Positions 1-8,707 of a stretch of DNA of 64,000 bases are shown here, one piece after another. Source of the stretch: Microbulbifer sp. VAAF005 (GTDB lineage: Bacteria; Pseudomonadota; Gammaproteobacteria; Pseudomonadales; Cellvibrionaceae); assembly GCF_030012985.1 (NCBI RefSeq), contig NZ_CP120233.1, positions 4,459,001 to 4,523,000 of the forward strand, given 5' to 3'. How positions within the stretch are numbered: position 1 is the stretch's first letter; every line of letters starts with the position of its first letter. Below the pieces are notes generated by a model, which saw only the letters and a program-made list of their open reading frames with translations, was not told the origin of the DNA and did no database searches. A program made the position numbers and the translations under genes.

Positions 1-495
1 GAGCGCTTGCAGGAGAAGGGGCGCCCGGTGAAGGTGGTCAATGCCAGCATCAGTGGGGAGACCTCCGCAGGCGGCCTGACCCGGCTGCCGCGCCTGATGG
101 AAGAGCACAATCCCCAGTGGCTGATTGTCGAGTTGGGGGGTAACGACGGTTTGCGCGGCTATCCACCCCAGAGCTTGCAGCGCAATTTGCAGCAGATGGT
201 CAAGCTGGCAAAAGATTCCGGGGCTGAAGTTCTGCTGCTGGGGATGCGTATCCCGCCGAACTACGGCCGCGCTTATACCGAGGCTTTTGCCGCTGTATTC
301 CCCAAAGTAGCTAAGGCCGAAGAGGTCGCCCTGGTGCCCTTCCTGTTGGAAACCGTGGCCCTGGAGCAGGGCGCTATGCAATCCGACGGTATCCACCCCA
401 CCGCTAAGGCGCAGCCGGCCCTGCTGGATCATGTCTGGCCCTGCGTGAAGTCCCTGTTGGGGGAGAAGGCGGCTGGTGAGTCGTGTACTCCGTGA
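1..495 (+). CDS. tesA: TesA-like SGNH esterase/lysophospholipase, 5' truncated by window edge
   Basis: The reading frame is open from the first base, so the gene starts upstream of the window; about 163 C-terminal residues are present. Visible SGNH-family blocks are the block II region NASISGETSAGG, block III GGNDGLRG with its Asn, and the catalytic Asp-His motif SDGIHP near the end. Block I, with the nucleophile serine, lies outside the window. The family (multifunctional acyl-CoA thioesterase I/arylesterase/lysophospholipase L1) is normally periplasmic and about 180-210 residues long, so most of the mature enzyme is here. The substrate cannot be read from sequence. An apparent in-frame TTG near base 7 is not the true start. 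Confidence 0.86.
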   Translation, partial: ERLQEKGRPVKVVNASISGETSAGGLTRLPRLMEEHNPQWLIVELGGNDGLRGYPPQSLQRNLQQMVKLAKDSGAEVLLLGMRIPPNYGRAYTEAFAAVFPKVAKAEEVALVPFLLETVALEQGAMQSDGIHPTAKAQPALLDHVWPCVKSLLGEKAAGESCTP

Positions 496-615
496 TCGAA
501 ATGCGTACAATCGCGCCCCCAGGAACAGGAAAGCCTGGCTCTGGTCCCAAAGTTTAAGGTTTTGTGCCGGTACTCTGGGCCCGGTCACTGGTCGCGAATG
601 AGTTAGAGAGACACC

Positions 616-1533
616 ATGCCCGAATTGGAAAACCGCCGCGAGCGGCTCGAGTTTAATAAGCTGCAAAAGCGCCTGCGCCGCCATGTGGGCCGCGCCATCG
701 CCGACTTCAATATGATTGAAGAGGGCGACAAGATTATGGTCTGTTTGTCCGGCGGTAAGGATTCCTACGCCATGCTGGACGTGCTGCTGAATTTGCAGAA
801 GACAGCGCCGGTCAACTTTGAACTGGTGGCGGTCAATATGGACCAGAAACAGCCGGGTTTCCCTGAACATATCCTGCCGGAATACCTGCAATCCCTGGGT
901 GTTCCCCACCATATTGTTGAGAAGGATACCTACTCGGTCGTGAAGGAAGTGGTGCCCGAGGGCAAAACCACTTGCGGGCTCTGCTCCCGTCTGCGCCGTG
1001 GCACCTTGTATGGCTTTGCTGAAGAAATTGGCGCCACCAAGGTGGCACTGGGCCATCACAAAGACGATATCGTCGAGACCCTGTTCCTGAATATGTTTTA
1101 CGGTGGTCGCCTCAAGGCGATGCCGCCCAAACTGCGCGCCGACGATGGCCGCAATATCGTGATCCGTCCGCTCGCCTATTGCCGCGAAGAGGACATCGCC
1201 CAGTACGCCGAGTACAAGCAGTTTCCGATTATTCCGTGCAACCTGTGCGGCAGCCAGGAGAACCTTCAGCGCCAGGCGATCAAGCAGATGGTGCGGGAGT
1301 GGGATAAGAAATTCCCAGGCCGCAGCGAGAATATTTTCGCCGCGATTACCCGGGTGTCCCCGTCACAATTGGCGGACAGGGACCTCTACGATTTTGAGAG
1401 TCTGGAACTGGATCGCTCTACGCCGTCGGCTGTCGAGCGTCCTGACCATTCAATCCAGCGCCAGGTGAATTCTTGGGAGCCTGAGGATGCTCAGGAAGTG
1501 GAGCCCCAGTATATCGAGGCGCTGAATCTGTAG
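616..1533 (+). CDS. ttcA: tRNA 2-thiocytidine biosynthesis protein TtcA
   Basis: TtcA thiolates cytidine 32 of certain tRNAs in the cytoplasm, using ATP and an iron-sulfur cluster. The 305-residue product carries the PP-loop ATP pyrophosphatase motif SGGKDS at residues 45-50. It also has two CxxC pairs, CGLC at C120/C123 and CNLC at C208/C211, which match the cluster-binding cysteine regions of the family. The length fits E. coli TtcA. The start ATG follows GAGAGACACC, a moderate ribosome site. The last 116 bases overlap, on the opposite strand, the 3' end of the lysozyme-like gene downstream, an unusually long convergent overlap for this window. Confidence 0.97.
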   Translation: MPELENRRERLEFNKLQKRLRRHVGRAIADFNMIEEGDKIMVCLSGGKDSYAMLDVLLNLQKTAPVNFELVAVNMDQKQPGFPEHILPEYLQSLGVPHHIVEKDTYSVVKEVVPEGKTTCGLCSRLRRGTLYGFAEEIGATKVALGHHKDDIVETLFLNMFYGGRLKAMPPKLRADDGRNIVIRPLAYCREEDIAQYAEYKQFPIIPCNLCGSQENLQRQAIKQMVREWDKKFPGRSENIFAAITRVSPSQLADRDLYDFESLELDRSTPSAVERPDHSIQRQVNSWEPEDAQEVEPQYIEALNL

Positions 1534-2023
1534 GATCCGCACCGCTGACCAGTTGCGCGTAACTGCATTCAAAGTCCCGGGGACTGGCACTGGGCCCGTG
1601 GTGAAAGTGCTGATGCCAGAGGCGCGCCATATTGGCCACGTCTGAGGTTTCCTCGTCCTGGATCTTGTGGACTTCGGCCGACCTGTAAATCAGCCAGGCA
1701 ATGGCTGTGGCATAGCGCAGGTTGGTGGTCAGTTCGCTGTGGGGGTGATCGAGAAAATCCCGCTGGCTCGCCAGCCCTCGCACTTTTGAGGCGAGGCTCG
1801 GGTGATCGATCAGGTATTGATCCCAGATTTCCCGGTGGGTGTGGGGCTGGATTTGGTAAATACCCAGCCCGTGGCGCCGTCCCTGTTTGAGGTGGAAGCC
1901 CAATTGCGACTCCTGGGCAGCGGTTCCCAGAAGGAGATTCTCCATGCCCTGGCTCCAGGCTCTCAAGTGCTTGAGGGTTGGACGGATAACCTGGAGTCGG
2001 AGCTCGTCCAGACAAATGCCCAT
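1418..2023 (-). CDS. lysozyme/transglycosylase-like hypothetical protein
   Basis: The product is about 202 residues from the ATG at 2023. A longer in-frame reading upstream to 2119 adds a basic leader that does not look like part of the fold, so I prefer the internal start, though no strong ribosome site is visible. Residues around GTAAQES followed by GLGIYQIQP resemble the catalytic-Glu and GxxQ-type segments of soluble lytic transglycosylase/lysozyme folds. This is motif resemblance only. No signal peptide is seen, so if it is a muramidase it would need another export route, as phage-type enzymes do. The Pro/Ala-rich last 38 residues are encoded antisense to the ttcA 3' end and are probably low-constraint tail. 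No other phage genes are adjacent. The specific function is unknown. Confidence 0.6.
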   Translation of the reverse strand: MGICLDELRLQVIRPTLKHLRAWSQGMENLLLGTAAQESQLGFHLKQGRRHGLGIYQIQPHTHREIWDQYLIDHPSLASKVRGLASQRDFLDHPHSELTTNLRYATAIAWLIYRSAEVHKIQDEETSDVANMARLWHQHFHHGPSASPRDFECSYAQLVSGADPTDSAPRYTGAPLPEHPQAPKNSPGAGLNGQDARQPTA

Positions 2024-2233
2024 AGTGTTGTCTTTTTTTCTGTAGTTGTATCCAACATATATGTAGTTTGCTGATTGAGTCGGCGCCACCTTATGGGTAG
2101 ATTTACGCGCAATAAACATAACAATTTTTAGGTGGTGCTCTTTCCATAGCTCAATGCGCTGAAAAATTGAGCAGGAAAACGCAGACTATTCCCGCGCCAA
2201 GTACCACCCCACTTTGATCAGAAGGAATCCCTT

Positions 2234-3700
2234 ATGGCCGCCGAGTGGCTGATCGCCCTTACTTTTGTCGCCTATTTGGCGTTGATTGTTGTTATCGGTA
2301 TTTACGCCTACATGCGTACAAAAAATGCCAGCGACTATTTCCTCGGCGGCCGCTCCCTGCCGCCGGCTGTGGCGGCCCTGTCTGCCGGGGCCTCGGATAT
2401 GAGTGGCTGGCTGCTACTGGGACTGCCTGGCGCGGCCTATGCGGCGGGGCTCTCTGCCGGTTGGATCGCAATCGGTCTTTTCTCCGGCATCGTTCTGAGC
2501 TGGGTGACAATGGGCCGGCGTCTGCGCATCTACACCTATGAGCTGGACGATTCCCTGACGGTGCCAGCTTATCTAGATCGTCGGTTTAAGATGGGGCACC
2601 CCTATCTGCGCACAGTCTGCGCGATATTCATTCTGTTATTTTTCCTTTTCTATGTGGCTTCGGGCCTGATTGCCGGCGGCAAACTGTTTGAAACGGTGTT
2701 TGGCTGGGATTATCGCTGGGCGGTGATTATCGGTGCGGTTGCCGTTATTTCTTACACCCTGTTTGGCGGGTTTTTGGCTGTGTCCTGGACCGATGTGTTC
2801 CAGGGGCTGCTGATGAGTGCAGCGCTGATTGCGGTGCCTCTCGTTGTTATTTCTGACCAGGGTGGTTTTTCTGCCAGCTGGACTCGCCTGCAAACGGAGA
2901 TGCCACAGCTGACCCACTGGATGACTGATAACACCGGGCAAACATTAAGCCTGGTGGCGATACTCAGTTCCCTGGCCTGGGGATTGGGCTACTTCGGTCA
3001 GCCGCATATCTTGGCGCGATTTATGGCGGTGCGCAGCCCTAACGATATTCCGGTTGCGGCGACAGTAGCGGCGGTTTGGTCCCTAGCCGGTTTCTTGGGT
3101 GCAATGGCGGTAGGCCTGTTTGCCCACCTGGAAATCCAGCAGAGCCTGCCGGATGGCGAGACTGTGTTTATGGAAATGGTGCAGGTGCTGTTCCACCCGC
3201 TAGTTGCCGGTGTTCTTTTGGCGGCGATTCTATCTGCCATTATGAGTACGGCAGATTCCCAGCTGTTGGTGTCCTCGGCTGCACTGGCAGAGGATATTTA
3301 CCACGTTTGGTTTGGGCGTGAGACCACTCCGGAAGCCATGGTGAAAGTGGGGCGCTGGGCGGTGGTTGCTTTATCACTGGTCGCTGTGTGGATTGCGATG
3401 GACCCGGATTCCAAGGTTCTGGATGTGGTGAGTTACGCCTGGGCTGGCCTGGGCGCTGCCTTTGGCCCGGCGTTGCTGATCAGTCTCTACTGGTCCCGTA
3501 TGACGGGCAGTGGCGCTATTGCCGGTGTTATCGTTGGCGGCCTCACCGTTGTAGTGTGGGAGCAACTCTCCGGTGGCATTTTTGATGTTTATGAGCTGTT
3601 GCCGGGTTTTGTTTTCTCTTCAGCTGCTATCGTGTTAGTGAGCGCGCTGACGAAGTGCCCGGAAGCCGTTGCCTCACAGCACCGCAAGTTGCTTGGTTGA
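2234..3700 (+). CDS. putP: Sodium/proline symporter PutP
   Basis: This inner-membrane solute:sodium symporter imports proline driven by the sodium gradient. The 488-residue length matches PutP. The N terminus shows the family pattern YAYMRTKNASDYFLGGR, then SAGASDMSGWLLLGLPG and an alternation of hydrophobic helices to the C terminus (about 12-13 transmembrane segments). The start ATG is preceded by AGAAGGAAT, a good ribosome site. It is apparently monocistronic; no putA is nearby. Pantothenate symporter PanF is a related alternative, but the DMSGW region and length favour PutP. It fits a sodium-rich habitat together with nhaA further along. Confidence 0.95.
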   Translation: MAAEWLIALTFVAYLALIVVIGIYAYMRTKNASDYFLGGRSLPPAVAALSAGASDMSGWLLLGLPGAAYAAGLSAGWIAIGLFSGIVLSWVTMGRRLRIYTYELDDSLTVPAYLDRRFKMGHPYLRTVCAIFILLFFLFYVASGLIAGGKLFETVFGWDYRWAVIIGAVAVISYTLFGGFLAVSWTDVFQGLLMSAALIAVPLVVISDQGGFSASWTRLQTEMPQLTHWMTDNTGQTLSLVAILSSLAWGLGYFGQPHILARFMAVRSPNDIPVAATVAAVWSLAGFLGAMAVGLFAHLEIQQSLPDGETVFMEMVQVLFHPLVAGVLLAAILSAIMSTADSQLLVSSAALAEDIYHVWFGRETTPEAMVKVGRWAVVALSLVAVWIAMDPDSKVLDVVSYAWAGLGAAFGPALLISLYWSRMTGSGAIAGVIVGGLTVVVWEQLSGGIFDVYELLPGFVFSSAAIVLVSALTKCPEAVASQHRKLLG

Positions 3701-3720
3701 GGGGGTAGGGCAGGACTTGA

Positions 3721-3741
3721 GCCCGAGCGACTCGCTCGGGC
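3721..3741. other. GC-rich palindromic hairpin after putP
   Basis: A near-perfect palindrome (GCCCGAGCGA and its complement around one central base) lies 20 bases after the putP stop. It lacks a following T-run, so it may be a processing or partial termination structure rather than a classical intrinsic terminator. The remaining bases up to the macrodomain gene show nothing else recognisable. Confidence 0.45.
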
Positions 3742-3852
3742 CGAGACAGACCAGCCGCGCTAGGGGCGCACCTCTGGCAAAGGTGCGACTGTTGTGAAGT
3801 GAAATGGATTTCCATCCGCAGCAATTATTCAAATAGCGGTTGGAGATGCTGA

Positions 3853-4364
3853 GTGATCAAAGTTCATCTCGGTGATATCACTCGATTGCACGTCGATGTA
3901 ATCGTCAATGCTGCCAACAGCCGTCTCTTGGGAGGCGGTGGTGTCGATGGGGCCATACACCGCGCAGCGGGGCCCAATCTACTGGAAGCCTGCCGCAGTC
4001 TGGGCGGCTGTCCTGTTGGTGAAGTGCGCGCCACTGGCGCTTATTCCATTCCCGTAAAACGTATCTACCACACGGTTGGGCCTGTTTGGCGCGGCGGCAG
4101 TTTGGGTGAGCCCGAGCTGCTCTCCAGCTGTTATCGGCACTGCCTGGCATTGGCTCGGCGCGAAAATATGCGCTCGATTGCTTTTCCGGCGATCAGTTGT
4201 GGCGTTTACGACTACCCCCGGAGCTGGCCGTAGAGGTGGCTGTAGAGCAGGTGCAGCAATTTCAGGAGAAGGAGGGGGCGCCGCAGCAGGTTGTATTCTG
4301 TTGTTTCGATAAATCGATGGCGGATCTCTATCTATCCCAGTTGGATGCCTACGTTAGGCGCTAA
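3853..4364 (+). pseudogene. Macrodomain (ADP-ribose-binding, YmdB-like) gene with a frameshift
   Basis: Macrodomains bind ADP-ribose and often hydrolyse O-acetyl-ADP-ribose or ADP-ribosyl esters. The first 122 codons give a classic macrodomain: [22 protein letters not shown], and [13 protein letters not shown]. The frame then meets a TAG at 4231-4233. In the next frame the family C terminus continues ([14 protein letters not shown], then VVFCCFD, ending at a TAA at 4362-4364). Adding one G to the run at about 4210-4211 restores [10 protein letters not shown], as expected for the family, and gives about 170 residues, close to E. coli YmdB. Either the gene carries a recent single-base deletion or the base is an assembly error. 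The truncated protein would lack the last helix and strand. Confidence 0.78.
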
Positions 4365-4471
4365 AAGCCACGTTTTGTAGGCCTCGTGGTATTTTCGGCC
4401 ATTGATTGATATCCATGGGTTGGGGATTATTATTGCTCTGACAATAACAATATAAGAATGAGGAGATTGTC

Positions 4472-4936
4472 ATGCGCAGTGCCCAGCAGTGGTTTTCCGA
4501 GTATGGTGAGAGTCATCAGAATCCGATCAACAAATCCATTCATTGGATTGCTGTTCCCGTAATTTATGCAACTGTGGCCGGACTTTTGTGGGCAGTTCCG
4601 CAGCCGGAATTTATGGCGACAATTCCCTGGCTGAACTGGGCTGTCGTGGTGACAATCCCGATTCTTCTGTTTTATTTCGCGATGTCGTTTCCCATTGCCC
4701 TGGGAATGACGGGATTAACGGTTCTGTGTTTGTGGGCTTGGTCGGTATTGGAGCGGCTGGGGGTGCCCATCTGGCAGACGGCACTGGCCCTATTTGTGAT
4801 CATGTGGGTGTTCCAATTCATTGGCCACCATATCGAAGGCAAGAAACCCTCTTTCTTTAAGGACTTACAATTCCTGTTGATCGGCCCTGCCTGGGTGATC
4901 GGGTTTATTTACCGGAAACTGGGCATTCAATACTGA
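4472..4936 (+). CDS. DUF962/Mpo1-like membrane protein
   Basis: The 154-residue protein begins with the DUF962 signature: FSEYGESHQNPINKSIHWIAVP, with the NxxNKxxHxxxxP-type histidine, then several hydrophobic helices and a late FIGHHIEGKKPSFFKD segment containing a second conserved histidine pair. Yeast Mpo1, the characterised member, is an iron-dependent dioxygenase in 2-hydroxy fatty acid alpha-oxidation. Bacterial members are uncharacterised, so a lipid oxidation role is inference. The start ATG follows AATGAGGAGATTGTC, an excellent ribosome site (AGGAG, 6 bases away). It is single and is followed convergently by lrp. Confidence 0.86.
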   Translation: MRSAQQWFSEYGESHQNPINKSIHWIAVPVIYATVAGLLWAVPQPEFMATIPWLNWAVVVTIPILLFYFAMSFPIALGMTGLTVLCLWAWSVLERLGVPIWQTALALFVIMWVFQFIGHHIEGKKPSFFKDLQFLLIGPAWVIGFIYRKLGIQY

Positions 4937-4986
4937 TTGCCGGTTTATGCAGATGAGTGGCTGTGGCCACTCATCGATCTATCCCC

Positions 4987-5505
4987 CTATCGGTTGTAGT
5001 GAACCGGTACTTCCAATGTCTCTTTGACTTCTTCCATCACCACATAGCTGGTGCACTCCTGCACTTCCGGCAGTGTCAAAAGTGTTTCGCCGTAGAACTT
5101 GCGGTAGGCACTCATATCCGCAACCCGGGCTTTGATCAGGTAATCGAAATTCCCGGATACCAGGTAACACTCCTGCACTTCCGGCAGGGCGGCCACGGCG
5201 TTGCGAAATTCCTCGAAGGCATCCTGTGCGGATCGATTCAGTCTGATCTGCACAAAAACGACCAGGGCAGCATCGAGGTACTCCGGGTTGATCAGGGCGG
5301 TGTAGCCCTGAATGACGTTGTCACTTTCCAGGCGTTTGACCCGTTCGACGCAGGGGGTCGCGGTCAGACCTACCTGCCGGGCCAGCTCTGCATAGCTGGT
5401 TCGTCCATTCTTTTGTAGAACACGCAATATGTTCCGGTCGATAGTGCTTAGCTCTCCCGCACGTTTGCGCATAACTGCTGACTCCGAATTGGTCGACATG
5501 GTCAA
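4987..5505 (-). CDS. lrp: Leucine-responsive regulator Lrp (Lrp/AsnC family)
   Basis: Lrp is a DNA-binding regulator that senses amino acids. The product is 172 residues: an N-terminal helix-turn-helix (IDRNILRVLQKNGRTSYAEL, then VGLTATPCVERVKRLE) and a C-terminal RAM domain (VQECYLVSGNFDYLIK, DMSAYRKFYGETLL, YVVMEEVKE). These segments track E. coli Lrp closely, so I call an Lrp orthologue rather than a generic AsnC. The start could be the ATG at 5505 or the one two codons later. It is divergent from alanine dehydrogenase across a 162-base gap holding a palindromic operator candidate, an arrangement in which Lrp-type proteins typically control the dehydrogenase in response to alanine. Confidence 0.9.
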   Translation of the reverse strand: MTMSTNSESAVMRKRAGELSTIDRNILRVLQKNGRTSYAELARQVGLTATPCVERVKRLESDNVIQGYTALINPEYLDAALVVFVQIRLNRSAQDAFEEFRNAVAALPEVQECYLVSGNFDYLIKARVADMSAYRKFYGETLLTLPEVQECTSYVVMEEVKETLEVPVHYNR

Positions 5506-5530
5506 AAAGTAGACTTGGCGACAGGTTGTA

Positions 5531-5575
5531 TAGTGGATTCCACTAGTTTTATCAAAAATCTACTAAATATCCACT
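5531..5575. promoter_or_regulatory. Candidate Lrp operator between lrp and ald
   Basis: The perfect palindrome TAGTGGATTCCACTA occupies 5531-5545. A third half-site, ATCCACT, recurs at 5569-5575, just before a TATACT (5589-5594) that could be the ald -10 box. Lrp/AldR proteins bind multiple dyad sites on one face of the DNA, so repeated half-sites in the shared control region fit autoregulation plus ald control. The assignment is inference from position and symmetry; no binding data can be seen here. Confidence 0.5.
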
Positions 5576-5667
5576 TCTTAACTGTTCTTATACTGGGGAA
5601 AACATAGAAATTAGGTACTCCTATTTGATTAAGGCAGTACCGAGCGCACAGAGCGAGGAGAAGGAAA

Positions 5668-6813
5668 ATGTTGATTGGCGTCCCTAAAGAGATTAAGAAC
5701 CACGAGTATCGTATTGGCCTGACGCCGTCGAGTGTTCGCGAACTGGTTGGCCACGGCCACGAAGTGATCGTACAGAAGGATGGTGGTGCCGCTATTGGTT
5801 TCCCCGATGAGATGTACGTTCAAGCCGGCGCCAAGATTATCGATACTCCGGAAGAGATTTTTGCCACTGCCGATATGATCGTCAAGGTAAAAGAGCCCCA
5901 GCCCCACGAGTGCGAAATGCTGCGTCCTGGGCAGGTTCTGTACACCTATCTGCACCTGGCTCCAGACCCCAAACAAACTGAGTTGCTGGTGAAATCCGGC
6001 GCTACCTGCATCGCTTATGAAACTGTAACCGACCGTTTCGGTGGCCTGCCTCTGCTGGCGCCTATGTCTGAAGTTGCCGGTCGTATGTCTGTACAGTGCG
6101 GTGCCCACCACCTGGAAAAAGCCCAGGGTGGTCTCGGCGTACTGCTCGGCGGTGTTCCCGGTGTCGCTCCCGCTAAAGTCCTGATTATCGGTGGCGGTGT
6201 TGTTGGTACTAACGCAGCGAAGATGGCCCTGGGTATGGGTGCTGACGTTACTATCCTCGACCGCTCCCTGCCGCGTCTGCGTCAGCTGGACGATATTTTC
6301 GGTGGTGCGGTTCGCACTGAGTACTCCACTAACGATGCTATTGAAAAGCACGCACTGGAAGCTGACCTGGTTGTTGGTGCGGTTCTGATTCCTGGCGCGG
6401 CAGCCCCCAAACTGCTGACCCGCGACATTATCAGCCGCATGAAAAAAGGCGCAGTTGTAGCTGACGTTGCTATTGACCAGGGCGGTTGTTTCGAGACTTC
6501 CAAGGCGACTACTCACCAAGAGCCTACTTACGTAGTTGATGGTGTGGTTCACTACTGTGTAGCCAACATGCCCGGCGGTGTAGCTCGCACCTCTACTATG
6601 GCCCTGAACAATGCCACCCTGCCTTACGCGGTAGCCCTGGCAAATAAAGGCGCCAAGCAGGCACTGTTGGACGATTCCAACCTGCTGGAAGGCCTGAATG
6701 TTCACGCTGGCATGGTGACCTACCAAGCCGTAGCCGACGTATTGGGTTACGAGTTTGTAGATCCCAAACTGGCTCTGCAAAAACAAGCAGTAGCGGAAGA
6801 CGCTGTAGCTTAA
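5668..6813 (+). CDS. ald: Alanine dehydrogenase Ald
   Basis: Ald interconverts L-alanine and pyruvate plus ammonia using NAD in the cytoplasm. The 381-residue protein starts with the family hallmark IGVPKEIKNHEYRIG. Further features are a K at KVKEPQ, the H of YLHLAPD, and the Rossmann loop GGGVVGTNAAKMALGMGADV followed by an acidic residue (ILD) that selects NAD. The start ATG follows GAGGAGAAGGAAA, a very strong ribosome site. Codon use is strongly optimised, suggesting high expression. It lies divergent to lrp. A 7-bp GC hairpin (6824-6841) follows the stop and a classical terminator lies at 6944-6969. A long open frame on the opposite strand is a composition shadow. Confidence 0.97.
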   Translation: MLIGVPKEIKNHEYRIGLTPSSVRELVGHGHEVIVQKDGGAAIGFPDEMYVQAGAKIIDTPEEIFATADMIVKVKEPQPHECEMLRPGQVLYTYLHLAPDPKQTELLVKSGATCIAYETVTDRFGGLPLLAPMSEVAGRMSVQCGAHHLEKAQGGLGVLLGGVPGVAPAKVLIIGGGVVGTNAAKMALGMGADVTILDRSLPRLRQLDDIFGGAVRTEYSTNDAIEKHALEADLVVGAVLIPGAAAPKLLTRDIISRMKKGAVVADVAIDQGGCFETSKATTHQEPTYVVDGVVHYCVANMPGGVARTSTMALNNATLPYAVALANKGAKQALLDDSNLLEGLNVHAGMVTYQAVADVLGYEFVDPKLALQKQAVAEDAVA

Positions 6814-6943
6814 TTGCCCCGGTGGCCGCCTGCGGGCGGCCGCATTGTAAATAAGCGGTAACGCGCTTGTTGTTGGGAAGTTTCCCCCGGAGCGCTCTTT
6901 GCGTTCCTCTCTGTGAGACCTGGTGGCATAGCCACTAATTGAT

Positions 6944-6969
6944 AGCCGCGTATTTACGCGGCTTTTTTA
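6944..6969 (+). terminator. Rho-independent terminator downstream of ald
   Basis: An 8-bp perfect stem (AGCCGCGT / ACGCGGCT) with the loop ATTT is followed directly by a run of six T. It lies 130 bases after ald with no gene between. Confidence 0.88.
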
Positions 6970-7104
6970 TGCGCGTTATTTATGATTTAGAAAAGCTGGA
7001 TGTGTTGTTTAGAGAAAAGACCAGAGAAGGGGAGAAGGAAAAAGAGAAAGGATGCTGAGGGACTTCCTTGTCGCCTCACGGGGGAGAGGGGTTTAGGGCT
7101 AGTG

Positions 7105-8460
7105 TTAAATAACCCAGATTTCTACCCGGCGATTTTTTATCTTTGAGCTGGAGCTGTTGGAGGCTATCGGCAGATAGGCACCAAAGCCCTGAACCGGTGC
7201 TGTATTAATCTGGTGATCCCTGAGTGCGGAGCGAACAGTAACTGCGCGTAGTTTTGATAAAACGATTGAACGCCCCTCACTGACTTTTTCATCGCCAAAC
7301 CCGATCAATAGCAGTCGCTTGTGGCTATTCTCAGGCTTTTGCATAAAGCGGACAAGTCGCTGTATATCCTGTTTTGCCTTGTTATCTAAAGAAGCGCTGC
7401 CTTCGGAGAAACGGAAGTTAATGCTTAGGCGCTCTGCATTTTCCGTTAATTTCAGGTACTCGCTGGGGCCTTCCCGGTTGGCTTCAGGTTTTACACCGAT
7501 CGGCGTCTGCGCGACAAACCCAGTGGCCTTTACCTGCTCCTGCCCCTGCTCACTCTGTACAAAGTGCAGGAACTCTTCAGCGGCGGGCTTTAAACCATAA
7601 GCAGCGGTATAGAGAAAAAGGCGGCGGGAGAGGGGGTAGTCTTCAGTTGCAATTGTCAGATGCTCTGGAGCTTGTGGTTCGGTGTTCTGATCGGATACTG
7701 ACACTGCCTTGGCCCGTCGAATAGATGCCAAGCCCACAAATCCAATACTGTTGGGGTTTGCCGAAACACGGTCCGACAATTGATCATTCGATTCGAAGCG
7801 TTTTGCATTGGCAATAAGGGAGTGCTTTTTTCCAAGTACCAAGCTTTTAAACGTATCCCAGGTACCGGACTGATTATCTCTCGCGAGAACTTTGATGCGA
7901 CCTTTCTGCCCGCCCACTTCAGACCAGTCGGTAATTTTTCCGGAAAATATTGCTGCTATTTGTTGCAGGGTTAATTGGCTGATGGGGTTTTGAGGGTGAA
8001 CAATAATTGCCAGGCCGTCGATGGCAATAACATGTTCTGCACTTTGGCCGCGCATATCCCCAAAGCGACTCAGGGCTGCGTGCTCAGTATCTTTTATTGG
8101 TCGCGAAGCCATGGCGATATTGGCCTGGGAACGTTCAAGGCCTTTAAATCCGGTGCTCGAACCGTGTGCCGCAATATCGACATATATTTTTTTGCCACCG
8201 AGATCCCCTTGCACTCGAACCTCATTTTCTGTCCCTAAAGGAATAATCTCCAGATTACTGCCACCACGGGCTTCGAGGTAATCGCTCACCAGGTTGGGCG
8301 CCAGCTTTGCGCCGACAGTGTTGGAGCCATGTAAAGTAAAAAGCAGGCCCGATGTGTCGGGAGGGAAGCGGGTTTGGGCTGTGGAAGTTGCAGCAGCCAG
8401 GGCCATCCCAAGAAGAAAGAGGGAAAGGGTTTGCTTTAGCCGGCTTAAGAATACGCTCAT
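7105..8460 (-). CDS. PstS-like substrate-binding protein fused to a C-terminal OmpA domain
   Basis: The product is 451 residues. A signal peptide ends near ATSTAQT. Residues about 40-320 form a PstS-type periplasmic binding domain: GSNTVGAKLAP, NIAMASRPI, GLAIIVHPQNPI, QIAAIFSGKITDWSEVGG, ARDNQSGTWDTF, GFVGLA. Residues about 335-451 form an OmpA/MotB-type peptidoglycan-binding domain, with FSEGSASLDNKAKQDI, LLIGFGDE and the terminal NRRVEIWVI. It would therefore be a ligand-binding protein anchored to the cell wall rather than a soluble partner of a permease. No pstCAB genes are nearby, and the ligand (phosphate or other oxyanion) is inferred only from the family. It stands alone, with an upstream gap of 247 bases. 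Confidence 0.86.
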   Translation of the reverse strand: MSVFLSRLKQTLSLFLLGMALAAATSTAQTRFPPDTSGLLFTLHGSNTVGAKLAPNLVSDYLEARGGSNLEIIPLGTENEVRVQGDLGGKKIYVDIAAHGSSTGFKGLERSQANIAMASRPIKDTEHAALSRFGDMRGQSAEHVIAIDGLAIIVHPQNPISQLTLQQIAAIFSGKITDWSEVGGQKGRIKVLARDNQSGTWDTFKSLVLGKKHSLIANAKRFESNDQLSDRVSANPNSIGFVGLASIRRAKAVSVSDQNTEPQAPEHLTIATEDYPLSRRLFLYTAAYGLKPAAEEFLHFVQSEQGQEQVKATGFVAQTPIGVKPEANREGPSEYLKLTENAERLSINFRFSEGSASLDNKAKQDIQRLVRFMQKPENSHKRLLLIGFGDEKVSEGRSIVLSKLRAVTVRSALRDHQINTAPVQGFGAYLPIASNSSSSKIKNRRVEIWVI

Positions 8461-8707
8461 AGTAATTCGACCGTAAGGTGGTAAAACGAGGGCGCAAAAT
8501 ATGACTTAATTGTGACAAATTGATGAAATATTGATTGCTAAATTGTGCAAATGTCTCATCGCAAGAGATAGGTAACTTTACTGGGGGTTATTTGAACAAT
8601 TGAAGTATGGGTAGTTAAGCTTTCGTAAATACTTAAAAAGCAATACGTCGGGTAAGTACTCAGAGGCTCCTGTGGATATGCAGCAGAGCCTCGTAAAGTC
8701 CGATAAT

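Noticed and set aside
5629..6786. Long open frame on the minus strand opposite ald (385 codons)
   Set aside because: It lies fully antisense to a gene with strong family evidence; the translation is Gln/Thr/Asn-rich with no family and no ribosome site.
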